Source: Tatumella morbirosei (GTDB lineage Bacteria; Pseudomonadota; Gammaproteobacteria; Enterobacterales; Enterobacteriaceae). From it: a stretch of 64,000 bases of DNA. This document shows positions 9,741-18,003 of this stretch, piece by piece. How positions within the stretch are numbered: position 1 is the first letter of the stretch; every line of letters starts with the position of its first letter. The notes beneath the pieces were generated by a model. That model searched no databases. It worked only from the letters and a program-made list of their open reading frames with translations, and was not told the DNA's origin. Where the stretch lies: NCBI RefSeq assembly GCF_000757425.2, contig NZ_JPKR02000005.1, forward strand, positions 372,001 to 436,000. The letters are read 5' to 3'. A program made the position numbers and the translations under genes.

Positions 9741-10559
9741 TCAGGTATTGTCAGATATTGATCGCTCTTTCACATATTGTCCCGGAGTGGCGGCCATATA
9801 ACTGACAAACATCTTGTGAAAATGGCTTTGGTCAGCAAACCCGCTGAGATAACTCACCCCGGCAATCGTCTCCCCTTCCCGCAACGCGGCTTTTGCCAGC
9901 TCCAGCCTCGCCTGGGTCAGATAACTGCCAGGGGTCATACCGGTATCACGCCGGAAGGTACGAATCAGCGTCTCTTTACGTTGCGAAAACTGCGTTGCCA
10001 GTAAATCCAACCCCGGGGGGGCTTGCAAATTTGCCCGGAGCTGTTGTTGCAAACGTATACTGGTCTCTGATAACGCGGCATCAGACTGCCAGCACAATCC
10101 GGGTAAATCGACTAAGAACTCTGTCACCTGGCGGATAAGCTGGCTGGCAGAAACTGTGGCTGAGTGCTCAACAATCTGCAAATAACGCCTGAATAATTGC
10201 GGATCACGGATAACCGGTAGCTCACTACTTAGCAACGGCTTATTATGCGTCACCCTCATCTGCTGGCGACACCAGACACTGTCCAGGTACAACATATGAT
10301 AACTGCGAGGCTGGCTTTCCAACGGGTTACAGCTGTGCATTGTGCCGGGCGGTATCACAATCAAATCGCCGGGTTGCAGAACCCACCACTGGCCGTTCAG
10401 CTCGCAGCAGGTTTGCCCGTCGGTAACGGCACCGACCGATAACTGCGGATGATAATGGCTTCTGTAAGCCTGAGTGCTGCGGGCCGTGGAGCGTAATTCA
10501 AACCAGGGGGCATCTCCCCTGCGGCGAAACTGCTGACTGATAGCCTTTACCTTACTCAT
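9741..10559 (-). CDS. AraC-family regulator with N-terminal cupin
   Basis: 272 aa. The N-terminal sensing domain is a cupin (HYHPQLSVGAVTDGQTCCEL and DLIVIPPGTMHSCNP). The C-terminal third has the two AraC helix-turn-helix units (LDLLATQFSQRKETLIRTFR and AGVSYLSGFADQSHFHKMF). This layout is typical of regulators placed next to LysE exporters. It probably controls the LysE gene downstream. Codon 1 is preceded by a weak caggg site. The gene contains a G7 run near 10014, a possible sequencing-slip site, but the frame is intact. Confidence 0.85.
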   Translation of the reverse strand: MSKVKAISQQFRRRGDAPWFELRSTARSTQAYRSHYHPQLSVGAVTDGQTCCELNGQWWVLQPGDLIVIPPGTMHSCNPLESQPRSYHMLYLDSVWCRQQMRVTHNKPLLSSELPVIRDPQLFRRYLQIVEHSATVSASQLIRQVTEFLVDLPGLCWQSDAALSETSIRLQQQLRANLQAPPGLDLLATQFSQRKETLIRTFRRDTGMTPGSYLTQARLELAKAALREGETIAGVSYLSGFADQSHFHKMFVSYMAATPGQYVKERSISDNT

Positions 10560-10651
10560 AACCCTGCCTGAATCCTTGAACAGACCGTCAGTATATGAGC
10601 GTATTAAGAAATTTTCATCGCTAAATCATCGCTTGCTGCCCCCGGATACGC

Positions 10652-10732
10652 TTACCCGCAAGGTTTCCCGTCGCCAGCCACCGTCGGATAATGATTAAAA
10701 TAAGTCATCATTTCATCCGTATTTTTCCCCAT
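10652..10732 (-). CDS. Candidate 26-residue small protein
   Basis: In the 357-base gap between the AraC gene and the SDR gene, the reverse strand holds ATG-to-TAA of 27 codons with a very good ribosome site (gggag, 5-base spacing). The product would start MGKNTDEMMTYFNHYPTV and end GDGKPCG. The composition is protein-like rather than random, but I recognise no family. A second frame over the same bases is also partly open, which weakens the case. Treat as a candidate only. Confidence 0.2.
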   Translation of the reverse strand: MGKNTDEMMTYFNHYPTVAGDGKPCG

Positions 10733-10837
10733 TAAATCTCCCATGAGAGCACCAATCCGGTCGGATCAACCCATCCACCGATTAGACAAATCGGCCCACG
10801 ATTCTATACTTAAATTATTCTGAAGATTGTGACCATC

Positions 10838-10890
10838 GGGTCAGACTGGCCTCTGTTGCTTAAGAGGTTGTTCAGACAGAGGCCGGACCC
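10838..10890 (+). promoter_or_regulatory. Stable leader hairpin upstream of the SDR gene
   Basis: GGCCTCTGT (10848-10856) pairs perfectly with ACAGAGGCC (10876-10884), and GGGTC (10838-10842) pairs with GACCC (10886-10890) beyond a small internal loop. The structure ends 18 bases before the ribosome site of the SDR gene. There is no T-run, so it is more likely an mRNA leader element or operator than a terminator. Confidence 0.4.
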
Positions 10891-10916
10891 GGCTGATAAA
10901 CTCAAACGGAGGAAAT

Positions 10917-11792
10917 ATGGTTCAGAAGACAACAATTCATGCACAGTCGCAAACACTGCCAGGCAGTGATGCAAAACTCCAACCCGAAGCCTTGTTTATT
11001 CGTGAGGACTACAGGGGAAGTGGTAAGCTGGCAGGAAAAGTTGCACTGATTACCGGCGGTGACAGTGGTATCGGTCGGTCTGTCGTCCAGCATTTTGCGC
11101 GTGAAGGGGCTGATATTGCTCTCACCTGCCTGCCAGACAGTGAAGATGAAGCCAGGGATGCCAAAGTGGCCCGGCAACTGGCTGAGCAGGAAGGTCGTAA
11201 ATGTGTGGTTTATCCGGTAGATCTGCGCAGTGCCGAAAACTGCCGGCAGTTAATTGCCAGTGTGGTCAGTGAATTTGGTCAGCTGAATATTCTGGTGAAT
11301 AACGCAGGTACCCAGTATCCGAATGAAGATATTACTACCCTGAGTGATGAGCAGTGGATGAATACGTTTGATGTGAATATTCACTCCATGTTTTTTCTGA
11401 CCAAAGCCGCGATACCTCACCTGAAAGAAAACGACAGCATTATTAATACCACCTCAGTCAATGCCTATATTGGCCCCGAGTTCCTGCTGGACTATACGGC
11501 CACCAAAGGTGCCATTGTCAGCTTCACCCGCGCCTTATCGAATCAGATTGTCAGTAAGGGGATCCGGATTAACGCCGTGGCCCCGGGTCCGGTCTGGACT
11601 CCGCTGCAACCCGCCACGCTGGGTCACTATAATCCCGAATGGCTGGAGAATTTTGGGCACGAAACCCCAATGGGACGAGCCGGTCAGCCTTCGGAGCTGG
11701 GTCCTGTGTATGTGTTTCTTGCCAGCCAGGATTCATCGTTTATCAGTGGCCAGGTTCTGCATCCGAATGGCGGAACCATGGTTGGCGGTTAA
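10917..11792 (+). CDS. SDR-family NAD(P)-dependent oxidoreductase (YghA-like)
   Basis: 291-aa short-chain dehydrogenase with the long N-terminal lead-in (about 40 aa before the Rossmann fold) seen in YghA/YdaD-type enzymes. The cofactor motif is TGGDSGIGRSV (about 47-57), followed by NNAGTQYP, the catalytic Ser in NTTSVNAYIG, and the YTATKGA Tyr-Lys pair. These enzymes reduce or oxidise small carbonyl or sugar compounds and are often stress-induced. The start has a ggaggaaat site. It lies 116 bases upstream of a sugar isomerase on the same strand, so a sugar substrate is possible. Confidence 0.85.
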   Translation: MVQKTTIHAQSQTLPGSDAKLQPEALFIREDYRGSGKLAGKVALITGGDSGIGRSVVQHFAREGADIALTCLPDSEDEARDAKVARQLAEQEGRKCVVYPVDLRSAENCRQLIASVVSEFGQLNILVNNAGTQYPNEDITTLSDEQWMNTFDVNIHSMFFLTKAAIPHLKENDSIINTTSVNAYIGPEFLLDYTATKGAIVSFTRALSNQIVSKGIRINAVAPGPVWTPLQPATLGHYNPEWLENFGHETPMGRAGQPSELGPVYVFLASQDSSFISGQVLHPNGGTMVGG

Positions 11793-11908
11793 CCGTAGAT
11801 TCTCGTTTTCGTGGGGCTGGCATAGCGCACCCACGACCGGTGTCTGAGAGGCGCCTGCCAGAGCGTGCCCTCAGACATAATGCCCGATACCACTGATTAA
11901 CAGAGGGA

Positions 11909-13165
11909 ATGATGCTATTTACTCATCTGACTGACAGCTGGCTAAGCAAACCTTATCACCATGACTGGCTCGAAAAAGAGAGCCGCAGACTGATGTCATT
12001 TTACCGGCGTTCAAAGCACCCTGACGCTGGTTTTGCCGCACTGGACATTCACGGCGAGCTACCTTCCGACAGCCAGCCGGACACCATGCTGACCGCCCGA
12101 ATGACACACTGTTTCGCTATCGCCAGCCTGCAGGGAGAGCCTGGTGCCGGCGCCCTGGCCCAATGGGGCGTGGAGGCTCTGCTGGGGCCCCTGCGTGATT
12201 CAGAGTATGGTGGCTGGCTGGAAGGTAAACCAGAGCAGACTCCGGACGGACGGAAGCAGGCTTACCTGCACGTTTTTGTGACCCTTGCCGCGCTTAGTGC
12301 GTCACTGGCAGGGACAAAGGGTGCCAGCCAGTTGCTGGAACAGGCAACATCGGTCATCGACAACCACTTCTGGTCGGAGGAAGAAGGTTGCCTGCAGGAA
12401 AGTTTTAACCGTCAGTGGCAGGATCCGGAAGATTATCGGGGCGGTAACAGTAATATGCACGCGACCGAAATGTTTGTTCAGCTCGCGGATGTTACCGGTG
12501 ACAGTCGCTGGCGCCAGCGTGCCCTGTCGATTGTGACTAAAATCATTCATCAACATGCCCGGGCTAACCACTATCTGCTGGCCGAGCACTTTACCGCACA
12601 ATGGCAGGAATGGCATGAGTATAACAAGGACAAACCTACCGACGATTTCAGGCCTTACGGGGTGACTCCGGGCCATGCCTGTGAATGGTCCCGGTTGTTG
12701 TTACACCTTGAAGCCGCATTACTGCAACACCAGGAAACCACACCAGAATGGCTGTTGGAGGATGCAAAGGGGCTGTTTGAGGCCGGGATAACTTACGGAT
12801 GGCATGCCGATGGGGCCTCCGGAATGATTTATACACATGACTGGCAGAAAAAACCGGTGACACAGAATCGTCTGCACTGGACGGTGGCTGAAAGCTGTTG
12901 TACAGCGGCCAGTTTGCTGAAACGCACCGGTGATATGACCTATGAAAAGTGGTACCGGACATTATGGGACTATATCGCCAACTATCTTATTGATACCCGA
13001 CACGGCAGCTGGTGGCATGAACTGGATGCCAACAACCAGCCTTCGTCGGTGGTTTGGTCAGGTAAACCAGACCTGTACCATGCCTGGCAACTGACCCTTA
13101 ACAGCCGTCTGCCATTGGCTCCCACTCTCGGTACCGCTGTCAAAGCCGGGTTAGACAGGATATAA
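11909..13165 (+). CDS. AGE-family aldose-ketose isomerase (YihS-like)
   Basis: 418-aa N-acylglucosamine 2-epimerase superfamily protein with the (alpha/alpha)6 barrel pattern. Residues His184 (SNMHATE), His256 (GHACEWSR) and His391 (KPDLYHAW) correspond, at a constant offset of 8, to the catalytic His176, His248 and His383 described for enterobacterial YihS, which isomerises mannose, fructose and glucose or sulfoquinovose. The reaction here is thus probably aldose-ketose isomerisation. None of the other yih (sulfoquinovose) genes is present. The ATG three bases downstream (11912) has the better spacing to the agagg site. Its stop codon lies in the base of the terminator stem. Confidence 0.8.
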   Translation: MMLFTHLTDSWLSKPYHHDWLEKESRRLMSFYRRSKHPDAGFAALDIHGELPSDSQPDTMLTARMTHCFAIASLQGEPGAGALAQWGVEALLGPLRDSEYGGWLEGKPEQTPDGRKQAYLHVFVTLAALSASLAGTKGASQLLEQATSVIDNHFWSEEEGCLQESFNRQWQDPEDYRGGNSNMHATEMFVQLADVTGDSRWRQRALSIVTKIIHQHARANHYLLAEHFTAQWQEWHEYNKDKPTDDFRPYGVTPGHACEWSRLLLHLEAALLQHQETTPEWLLEDAKGLFEAGITYGWHADGASGMIYTHDWQKKPVTQNRLHWTVAESCCTAASLLKRTGDMTYEKWYRTLWDYIANYLIDTRHGSWWHELDANNQPSSVVWSGKPDLYHAWQLTLNSRLPLAPTLGTAVKAGLDRI

Positions 13166-13222
13166 CGCAGTGAAACTGACCCGGCGGCGGTGACAGAGCA
13201 GCCAGGTCAGCGTTATTTTTTT
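13163..13222 (+). terminator. Terminator between the isomerase gene and yehS
   Basis: TAACGC pairs with GCGTTA (13210-13215) and, inside, CTGACC pairs with GGTCAG (13204-13210 region), followed by a run of seven T from 13216. The T-run is shared with the 3' end of yehS on the other strand. Confidence 0.6.
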
Positions 13223-13683
13223 GCTTTGCGAACCCGTTCCGCCAGCCCTTTCAGGACATAGCGCAATACCTGGTCGCCACATTCGCGGTAATTTTTATGG
13301 CCTTCTTTACGGAAGAACGCACTGAGTTCGTTTTCTGACATCGCGAAATCAACCGATTTCAGGATTTGCTGTAAATCTTCGGTTTTCAGCTCAAAGGCTA
13401 CCCGCAGTTTCTTCAGCATCACGTTATTCGTCACCCGCTTTTCAACTTCCGGAGCAGGAAAACGCGGGTCACGTCCACGCCGGTAGAAAATCAGTCCATT
13501 AAGAAAATGCGCCATCACTTTATCATTACAAACCTGATAACCGGCATCTTCTTCCTTAAGCAGATAAGCATGCATTTCCTGCAGGCTGACTTCAGCGCCG
13601 CCGGAGATCAAAATCTCCAGCATTTTTTCATCACGCAGATCAAGCATATATCGAACACTGCGTAAAACATCATTGTGCATCAT
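13213..13683 (-). CDS. yehS: DUF1456 protein YehS
   Basis: 156 aa, matching E. coli YehS in length and in its two repeated DUF1456 units: NDVLRSVRYMLDLRDEKM with FLNGLIFYRRGRDPR, then NNVMLKKLRVAFELKTEDL with YRECGDQVLRYVLKGLAER. The function is not established. The protein is small, soluble and basic at the C-terminus (RVRKAKK), so nucleic-acid contact is conceivable but unproven. It is convergent with the isomerase gene and shares its terminator region. Confidence 0.9.
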   Translation of the reverse strand: MMHNDVLRSVRYMLDLRDEKMLEILISGGAEVSLQEMHAYLLKEEDAGYQVCNDKVMAHFLNGLIFYRRGRDPRFPAPEVEKRVTNNVMLKKLRVAFELKTEDLQQILKSVDFAMSENELSAFFRKEGHKNYRECGDQVLRYVLKGLAERVRKAKK

Positions 13684-13843
13684 AGTGGTAAGTTCCTGCC
13701 GCGCTCAGGCCATAGGCCGCAAGCTGTTTATGTTCATCTGGCGGGCATTATACAAGTCTGCCAGGCCGGGTCGCCTGTTAGTTGAAAAAATAGCGAAATA
13801 AACCCGGGCCACCGCAGAGGTTGTCGGGGAAGTTGCCCCGCCG

Positions 13844-13980
13844 TCAGGCTGACTCGCCGAGGGCTTTATTGACCGCGGGCATAACCTTATCGGCCAATAG
13901 CTCGATAGAACGGGTCACTTTTTCATACGGCAGCGCCGCCCGATATTTTAGAAAAAATGCGTCCAGGCCGAGGATATTGG
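13844..13980 (-). pseudogene. Relic 3' end of a luciferase-like flavin monooxygenase gene
   Basis: Read on the reverse strand in the frame ending at the TGA of 13844-13846, the bases encode LGLDAFFLKYRAALPYEK then VTRSIELLADKVMPAVNKAL. This resembles the C-terminus of bacterial luciferase-like (LLM class) flavin-dependent oxidoreductases. No start or upstream part exists: the sequence runs straight into the 3' end of yqgA in a different frame. So only about 45 codons of a former gene remain. Confidence 0.55.
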
Positions 13981-14667
13981 CATAGCCAAAACCAGGGCTG
14001 GCAACATATTCGCCACCGGAAAATGTTTAATTCCACAAATCCTAAACCCTGTCGCAAACATTAATACACCACCTACCGCCGAAAAATCCGCCTGCATATT
14101 GGGCGTAGTCAATGGCAGAATATATATCGCACCATAAGCGAGAAGTAACTGAATAATCAGCTGTGGAACTGCCACAATGGCTACCGCAAAACCTAAAGAA
14201 GTGGCAAAAATTGCCGACGTGAACAGATCCAGGAATGATTTCGCAATTAACACACTGGAATCCCCGGTCATCCCCTCATGCATTGAACCAAATATGCCGG
14301 TGCCGCTGGCACAAAACAGCACGATGATCGCCACATAACTTTGCAGAAACGCTTCCTGAGACTGTTGATCACTGCCTTTGGGAGCAAATAATATTTCAAC
14401 TAACCCTTTGGCTTTTGCGCCCAGCTTACCAATACCTTTTTCCAGATAAACCAGTTCACCCAGTAATGAGCCCAGGATGACGGATAACACCATCACCGGC
14501 ATATGTGACAGCTTAACCACCAGTACCACCCCCATACACATCGAGGCGGCACCAAAAATCTGCGGCATACTGGTACGAATGCGTTCCGGTAACCGGGTAC
14601 TTAATACCGCACCCACAATACCACCGACTAATACCGCAGAACCGTTAATAAAGGGTCCGATTATCAT
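13948..14667 (-). CDS. yqgA: DUF554 membrane protein YqgA
   Basis: 239-aa inner-membrane protein with about six to seven hydrophobic segments. It follows E. coli YqgA nearly end to end, from MIIGPFINGSAVLVGGIVGA through YVAIIVLFCASGTGIFGSMHEGMTGD to the C-terminal MLPALVLAMPISSAW. The function is uncertain; the DUF554 family is sometimes called a transporter-like protein. Its ATG overlaps the ubiX stop by 4 bases, so it is translationally coupled to the decarboxylase genes. This suggests a role in moving the substrate or product. The gene looks full-length, although its stop falls inside the luciferase-like relic. Confidence 0.85.
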   Translation of the reverse strand: MIIGPFINGSAVLVGGIVGAVLSTRLPERIRTSMPQIFGAASMCMGVVLVVKLSHMPVMVLSVILGSLLGELVYLEKGIGKLGAKAKGLVEILFAPKGSDQQSQEAFLQSYVAIIVLFCASGTGIFGSMHEGMTGDSSVLIAKSFLDLFTSAIFATSLGFAVAIVAVPQLIIQLLLAYGAIYILPLTTPNMQADFSAVGGVLMFATGFRICGIKHFPVANMLPALVLAMPISSAWTHFF

Positions 14668-15284
14668 TTATTATTACTCCCGTTTATTGCTGCTATCGAC
14701 TCTCCCCAACGCGGTAAATCGGCACAGTCCACACCCAGTAATCCCAGAGAACGGGCAGCACTATGAGCAATGATTTCTTCTACGCTTTGAGGACGAGCAT
14801 AAAGTGCAGGCACCGGTGGAAAAATGATTCCTCCCATCTCTGTGACCTGCTGCATATTGCGTAAATGCCCTAAATGTAATGGCGTTTCTCTCGCCATCAA
14901 AACCAGTCTCCGGCGCTCTTTAAGAATCACATCAGCGGCCCTGGTGAGTAAATTTTCGGTCATGCCTGTCGCAATGGCTGCCAGGGTATGCATCGAACAA
15001 GGGGCAACAATCATGCCATCGGTCCGGAATGAACCGCTGGCAATCGCTGAGCCCACAGCGCGGAAGGGGTAGACCACATCAGCCAGCGCCAGCACATCCT
15101 CCTCACTGAGAGTCGTTTCCTGCTCGCGGTTAAGGTGCGCTGAAGGAGAAATCACCACATGGCTTTCCACTCCGGCTTGTCTCAAATAATGCAGTATCTG
15201 TACCCCGTATGAGAAACCGGAAGCACCACTGATACCGACAATCACCCTTCTTTTTGCCGTTGTCTGTTGAGCAAACCCTGACAT
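14664..15284 (-). CDS. UbiX-type flavin prenyltransferase (decarboxylase subunit B)
   Basis: 206-aa UbiX/Pad1/VdcB-type protein. It joins dimethylallyl phosphate to FMN to make prenyl-FMN, the cofactor used by UbiD decarboxylases. The FMN-binding start GISGASGFSYGVQIL and the conserved blocks APCSMHTLAAIATGMTENLL and RRRLVLMARETPLHLGHLRN are present. It lies 21 bases after the UbiD-type gene and overlaps yqgA, in one operon. Because it is linked to a catabolic decarboxylase, it is probably dedicated to that enzyme rather than to ubiquinone synthesis. Confidence 0.9.
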   Translation of the reverse strand: MSGFAQQTTAKRRVIVGISGASGFSYGVQILHYLRQAGVESHVVISPSAHLNREQETTLSEEDVLALADVVYPFRAVGSAIASGSFRTDGMIVAPCSMHTLAAIATGMTENLLTRAADVILKERRRLVLMARETPLHLGHLRNMQQVTEMGGIIFPPVPALYARPQSVEEIIAHSAARSLGLLGVDCADLPRWGESIAAINGSNNK

Positions 15285-15305
15285 TTTCTTCTCCTCAGTC
15301 CGTGA

Positions 15306-16796
15306 TTATTTAGCGCTGAAACCCGGGATAAAACGATTCACATCCACTTCAAGGAATGCACTGCGCTGGAACCGGTCTTTCATATCAAAAGGTACGGTAC
15401 AGTCGAAGATTGTTTTACAGGCGATACCATGACCACGGACAGAGTGGCTGAATTCCGGATCGTTAGACGGATCTAACGGATGGCAGCGTACGCCAGGAAT
15501 AAAAATAGTGCTGACATCGCCCTGGTAGCGGGTGGTCATCGCCCACATCACGTCATTCATGTCGTAGATATCGACGTCATCATCCACCAGAATCACATGT
15601 TTCAGTTCGATAAAGGCGGAGAATGCCAGTAAGGCTGCCTGCCGCTGTCTGCCTTCGTCGGAAGGGATGGTTTTTTTCACTTTCAGAACCGCCAGGAATT
15701 TACCGGTACCTGGTGACGGACAGTGAACTTCCTGAACAAATCCGGGTAAGGCGCGCTCAACTAACTGCAAAATACTGGCTTCAGTCGGGATACCGGCCAG
15801 GTTGGTGTGTTCATCGCTTGGGCCGATACAGGTTTGCAGAATCGGATGTTTACGGTGGGTAATGGCTTTCACTTTAATTACGGGTAATGCTGCATTCGCC
15901 GGGCCGGTGTAGCCCGGGAATTCAGGCATCGCTTTGCCGGTGTTTGAATTCTGGTCTTCACGCACGGTCACACCAGGCAGGATTTCCCCTTCGATGACCA
16001 CTTCAGCATTCGCAATCCCGAAGGCACCTTTAACAGAAACCGCTTCGGTCAGCTCTACCGCCTGTTGACGCAGTGCTCCGGCAATCGACAATTCGTCAAA
16101 GCCCAGTGGAGTTGTGGGTGGCTCAAAGCAGGCACCGATTTCGATAGCCGGATCAACACCGATACTGATGGTGATAGGTAACGCTTTACCGGCAGCTTCG
16201 GCTTTTTTACGGAACACATCCAGGTGGCGGCCCGGAGCAAAGTACATGGAGATTTCATCTTTGCTTTGCACACACAGGCGGTGAATGGTGACATCGTGCT
16301 CACCGGTCTCAGGGTCAGCGGCATAGCACATACCCAGAGTGAAATACGGACCGGCATCTTCCGGAGTATTGGTCGGTGCTGGCAAAATTTTCAGGATATC
16401 GAAGTCAGGGTCGGTAGCCCGGTGAACCACTTGCTGGCATTTTGCCTGTGAATTTGGGATGACCACAGGGGCGATTGGAGTCGCCACAGCATCCTTCAGC
16501 ATAAATGCCAGTTTTTCTGGTTCAGTACCGAACAGGCGGGCTACGCGTTTACGTGATGACAACAGGCCAATCAGGACCCGCATATCATTGTAACCTTTAA
16601 TTTTGTTGAAGATCATCGCCGGACCGACACGGGTAGGACGCTGGACGGTACCGTGTGCTCCGACATAACGATAAACCCCGGATAATTCGGCGATAGGATC
16701 GACCGGCTCATCGGTATAAATCAGTTCGTCGTCATACTGACTTAAGACTTCAATCGCACTTCGTAAGTCCGTTACTTTTTTCTGGTTATCTGTCAT
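15306..16796 (-). CDS. UbiD-family aromatic acid decarboxylase (AroY/LpdC-like)
   Basis: 496-aa prenyl-FMN-dependent decarboxylase. Blocks RPTRVGPAMIFNKIKGY, PAPTNTPEDAGPYFTLG, DVTIHRLCVQSKDE, VIEGEILPGVTVREDQN, EFPGYTG and FDCTVPFDMKDRF follow enterobacterial protocatechuate decarboxylase AroY and lactobacillar gallate decarboxylase LpdC more closely than ubiquinone-pathway UbiD. The expected reaction is non-oxidative removal of CO2 from a hydroxybenzoate such as protocatechuate or gallate. The length agrees with that subgroup (about 490-500 aa). It is the first gene of the UbiD-UbiX-yqgA operon, divergent from a LysR gene, with a palindrome in the 211-base gap. Confidence 0.88.
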   Translation of the reverse strand: MTDNQKKVTDLRSAIEVLSQYDDELIYTDEPVDPIAELSGVYRYVGAHGTVQRPTRVGPAMIFNKIKGYNDMRVLIGLLSSRKRVARLFGTEPEKLAFMLKDAVATPIAPVVIPNSQAKCQQVVHRATDPDFDILKILPAPTNTPEDAGPYFTLGMCYAADPETGEHDVTIHRLCVQSKDEISMYFAPGRHLDVFRKKAEAAGKALPITISIGVDPAIEIGACFEPPTTPLGFDELSIAGALRQQAVELTEAVSVKGAFGIANAEVVIEGEILPGVTVREDQNSNTGKAMPEFPGYTGPANAALPVIKVKAITHRKHPILQTCIGPSDEHTNLAGIPTEASILQLVERALPGFVQEVHCPSPGTGKFLAVLKVKKTIPSDEGRQRQAALLAFSAFIELKHVILVDDDVDIYDMNDVMWAMTTRYQGDVSTIFIPGVRCHPLDPSNDPEFSHSVRGHGIACKTIFDCTVPFDMKDRFQRSAFLEVDVNRFIPGFSAK

Positions 16797-16935
16797 GGTA
16801 AAACCTCTCAGACTGATGTCATCGGTAGGAAATCAACGGCAAAAAATCTCAGGCATGTCATTATCATCCCTCAGGATTTTGATCAGTACCTACTGACCTG
16901 CGTCGATTTATTTCCCATCCAGTGTCTGAATTTTG

Positions 16936-16959
16936 GTGATTATTGTCTAATCACAATAA
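16936..16959. promoter_or_regulatory. LysR-type operator between the decarboxylase operon and its regulator
   Basis: GTGATTA-TTGTC-TAATCAC (16936-16954) is a perfect 7-base inverted repeat. It overlaps a second one, TTATTGT-CTAATC-ACAATAA (16940-16959). It fits the T-N11-A form bound by LysR proteins and lies 49 bases before the LysR start and about 140 bases before the decarboxylase start. Confidence 0.6.
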
Positions 16960-17007
16960 CCGTATTTTTAATAAGTAATCGTTATCAGAAACTCCCCGGA
17001 GAGCGGC

Positions 17008-17907
17008 ATGGAATACCGGCATTTACATGCATTTGTGGTCCTGTCTGAAGAACTTCATTTTGGCCGGGCGGCAGGGCGACTTAACATCGCTCAGCCCGCC
17101 CTGAGTCAGCATATTAAGGCGCTGGAACAGGAAACCGGACTGCATCTGTTTAAACGCGACCGGCGAAATGTGGAACTTACCTATGAAGGTCAGCAATTAC
17201 TGCCGCAAGCCAGTCTGGCGCTGAGTCACTTCTCTCAATTCCGCGATCATGTCCGTATTCTGAAACAGGGGCTCAAAGGACATTTAACACTCGGTTATGT
17301 CGGCAGTTCGATTCTCGATCCAGCACTATCAATGTTAATTAACAGTTACCGGCAGCATCAGCCGACGATGAGTATCACAATTGAAGAACATAGCGTTGAC
17401 GGTCAGATATTACGTCTGCTGAATGATCAACTTGATGCGGCATTAATTCGCTCACCGGTGCCCAGAATTCCGGAACTTGATTACCTGGATGTAGTGACCC
17501 GATCAATGATTGCTGTGTTACCGGCGGGCCATCCACGGCTGAAACAACCCTGCCTCACGCTGGATGAACTGGCGGATGAAACTTTTCTGATTCAACAGGA
17601 CCCTCCGGGGATTGGTCTGGGCTGGACCGTGATTGAAGCCTGTCGTCGTGCCGGAATCACCCCAAGACAGGTCATGCAGACCCGCGATGTTTCGGTGGCC
17701 TGCGGGTTGGTATCCATGGGAATGGGTGTGGCTATTGTACCGGAAACACAGCGCTCGATTCTGATTCCGGGGGTAGGCTACTGTGAACTGAAAGATAAGC
17801 AGGCCACCACTACCCTGACGCTGGCCTGGCAGCGCCGTCGCTATCATCATGCACTGAAGGACTTCATTATGTTTGTGAAAGAGGTCACCGGGAAAAACCA
17901 TTACTGA
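17008..17907 (+). CDS. LysR-family regulator of the decarboxylase operon
   Basis: 299 aa. The N-terminal helix-turn-helix (LHAFVVLSEELHFGRAAGRL, then QPALSQHIKALEQETGLHLF) is followed by a substrate-binding-like effector domain. It is closest in style to CatR/BenM-type activators of aromatic catabolism. It is divergent from the UbiD-UbiX-yqgA operon, so sensing a hydroxybenzoate and activating that operon is the simplest reading. A ggagag site precedes the ATG. Confidence 0.88.
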   Translation: MEYRHLHAFVVLSEELHFGRAAGRLNIAQPALSQHIKALEQETGLHLFKRDRRNVELTYEGQQLLPQASLALSHFSQFRDHVRILKQGLKGHLTLGYVGSSILDPALSMLINSYRQHQPTMSITIEEHSVDGQILRLLNDQLDAALIRSPVPRIPELDYLDVVTRSMIAVLPAGHPRLKQPCLTLDELADETFLIQQDPPGIGLGWTVIEACRRAGITPRQVMQTRDVSVACGLVSMGMGVAIVPETQRSILIPGVGYCELKDKQATTTLTLAWQRRRYHHALKDFIMFVKEVTGKNHY

Positions 17908-17956
17908 TCAACAGGCTTTTCGCACTTTCCTCCGGGAAAATCCAGCCAACAGGATT

Positions 17957-17985
17957 TTGCATTTTGTGATTATTGCCGGTATAAC
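17957..17985 (+). promoter_or_regulatory. Predicted sigma-70 promoter of mmuPM
   Basis: TTGCAT (17957-17962), a 17-base spacer and TATAAC (17980-17985), 45 bases before the mmuP start. The spacer contains GTGATTATTG, the same ten bases that begin the palindrome in front of the upstream LysR gene. Confidence 0.5.
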
Positions 17986-18003
17986 CATCGTCGCACCCGA
18001 TTT

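Noticed and set aside
10014-10020. Frameshift in the AraC gene at a G7 run
   Set aside because: The frame is intact through both helix-turn-helix units; the run is only a possible slippage site.
13948-14000. Truncation of yqgA by the luciferase-like relic
   Set aside because: The YqgA C-terminus aligns with the E. coli protein almost to its last residue, so the gene appears complete.
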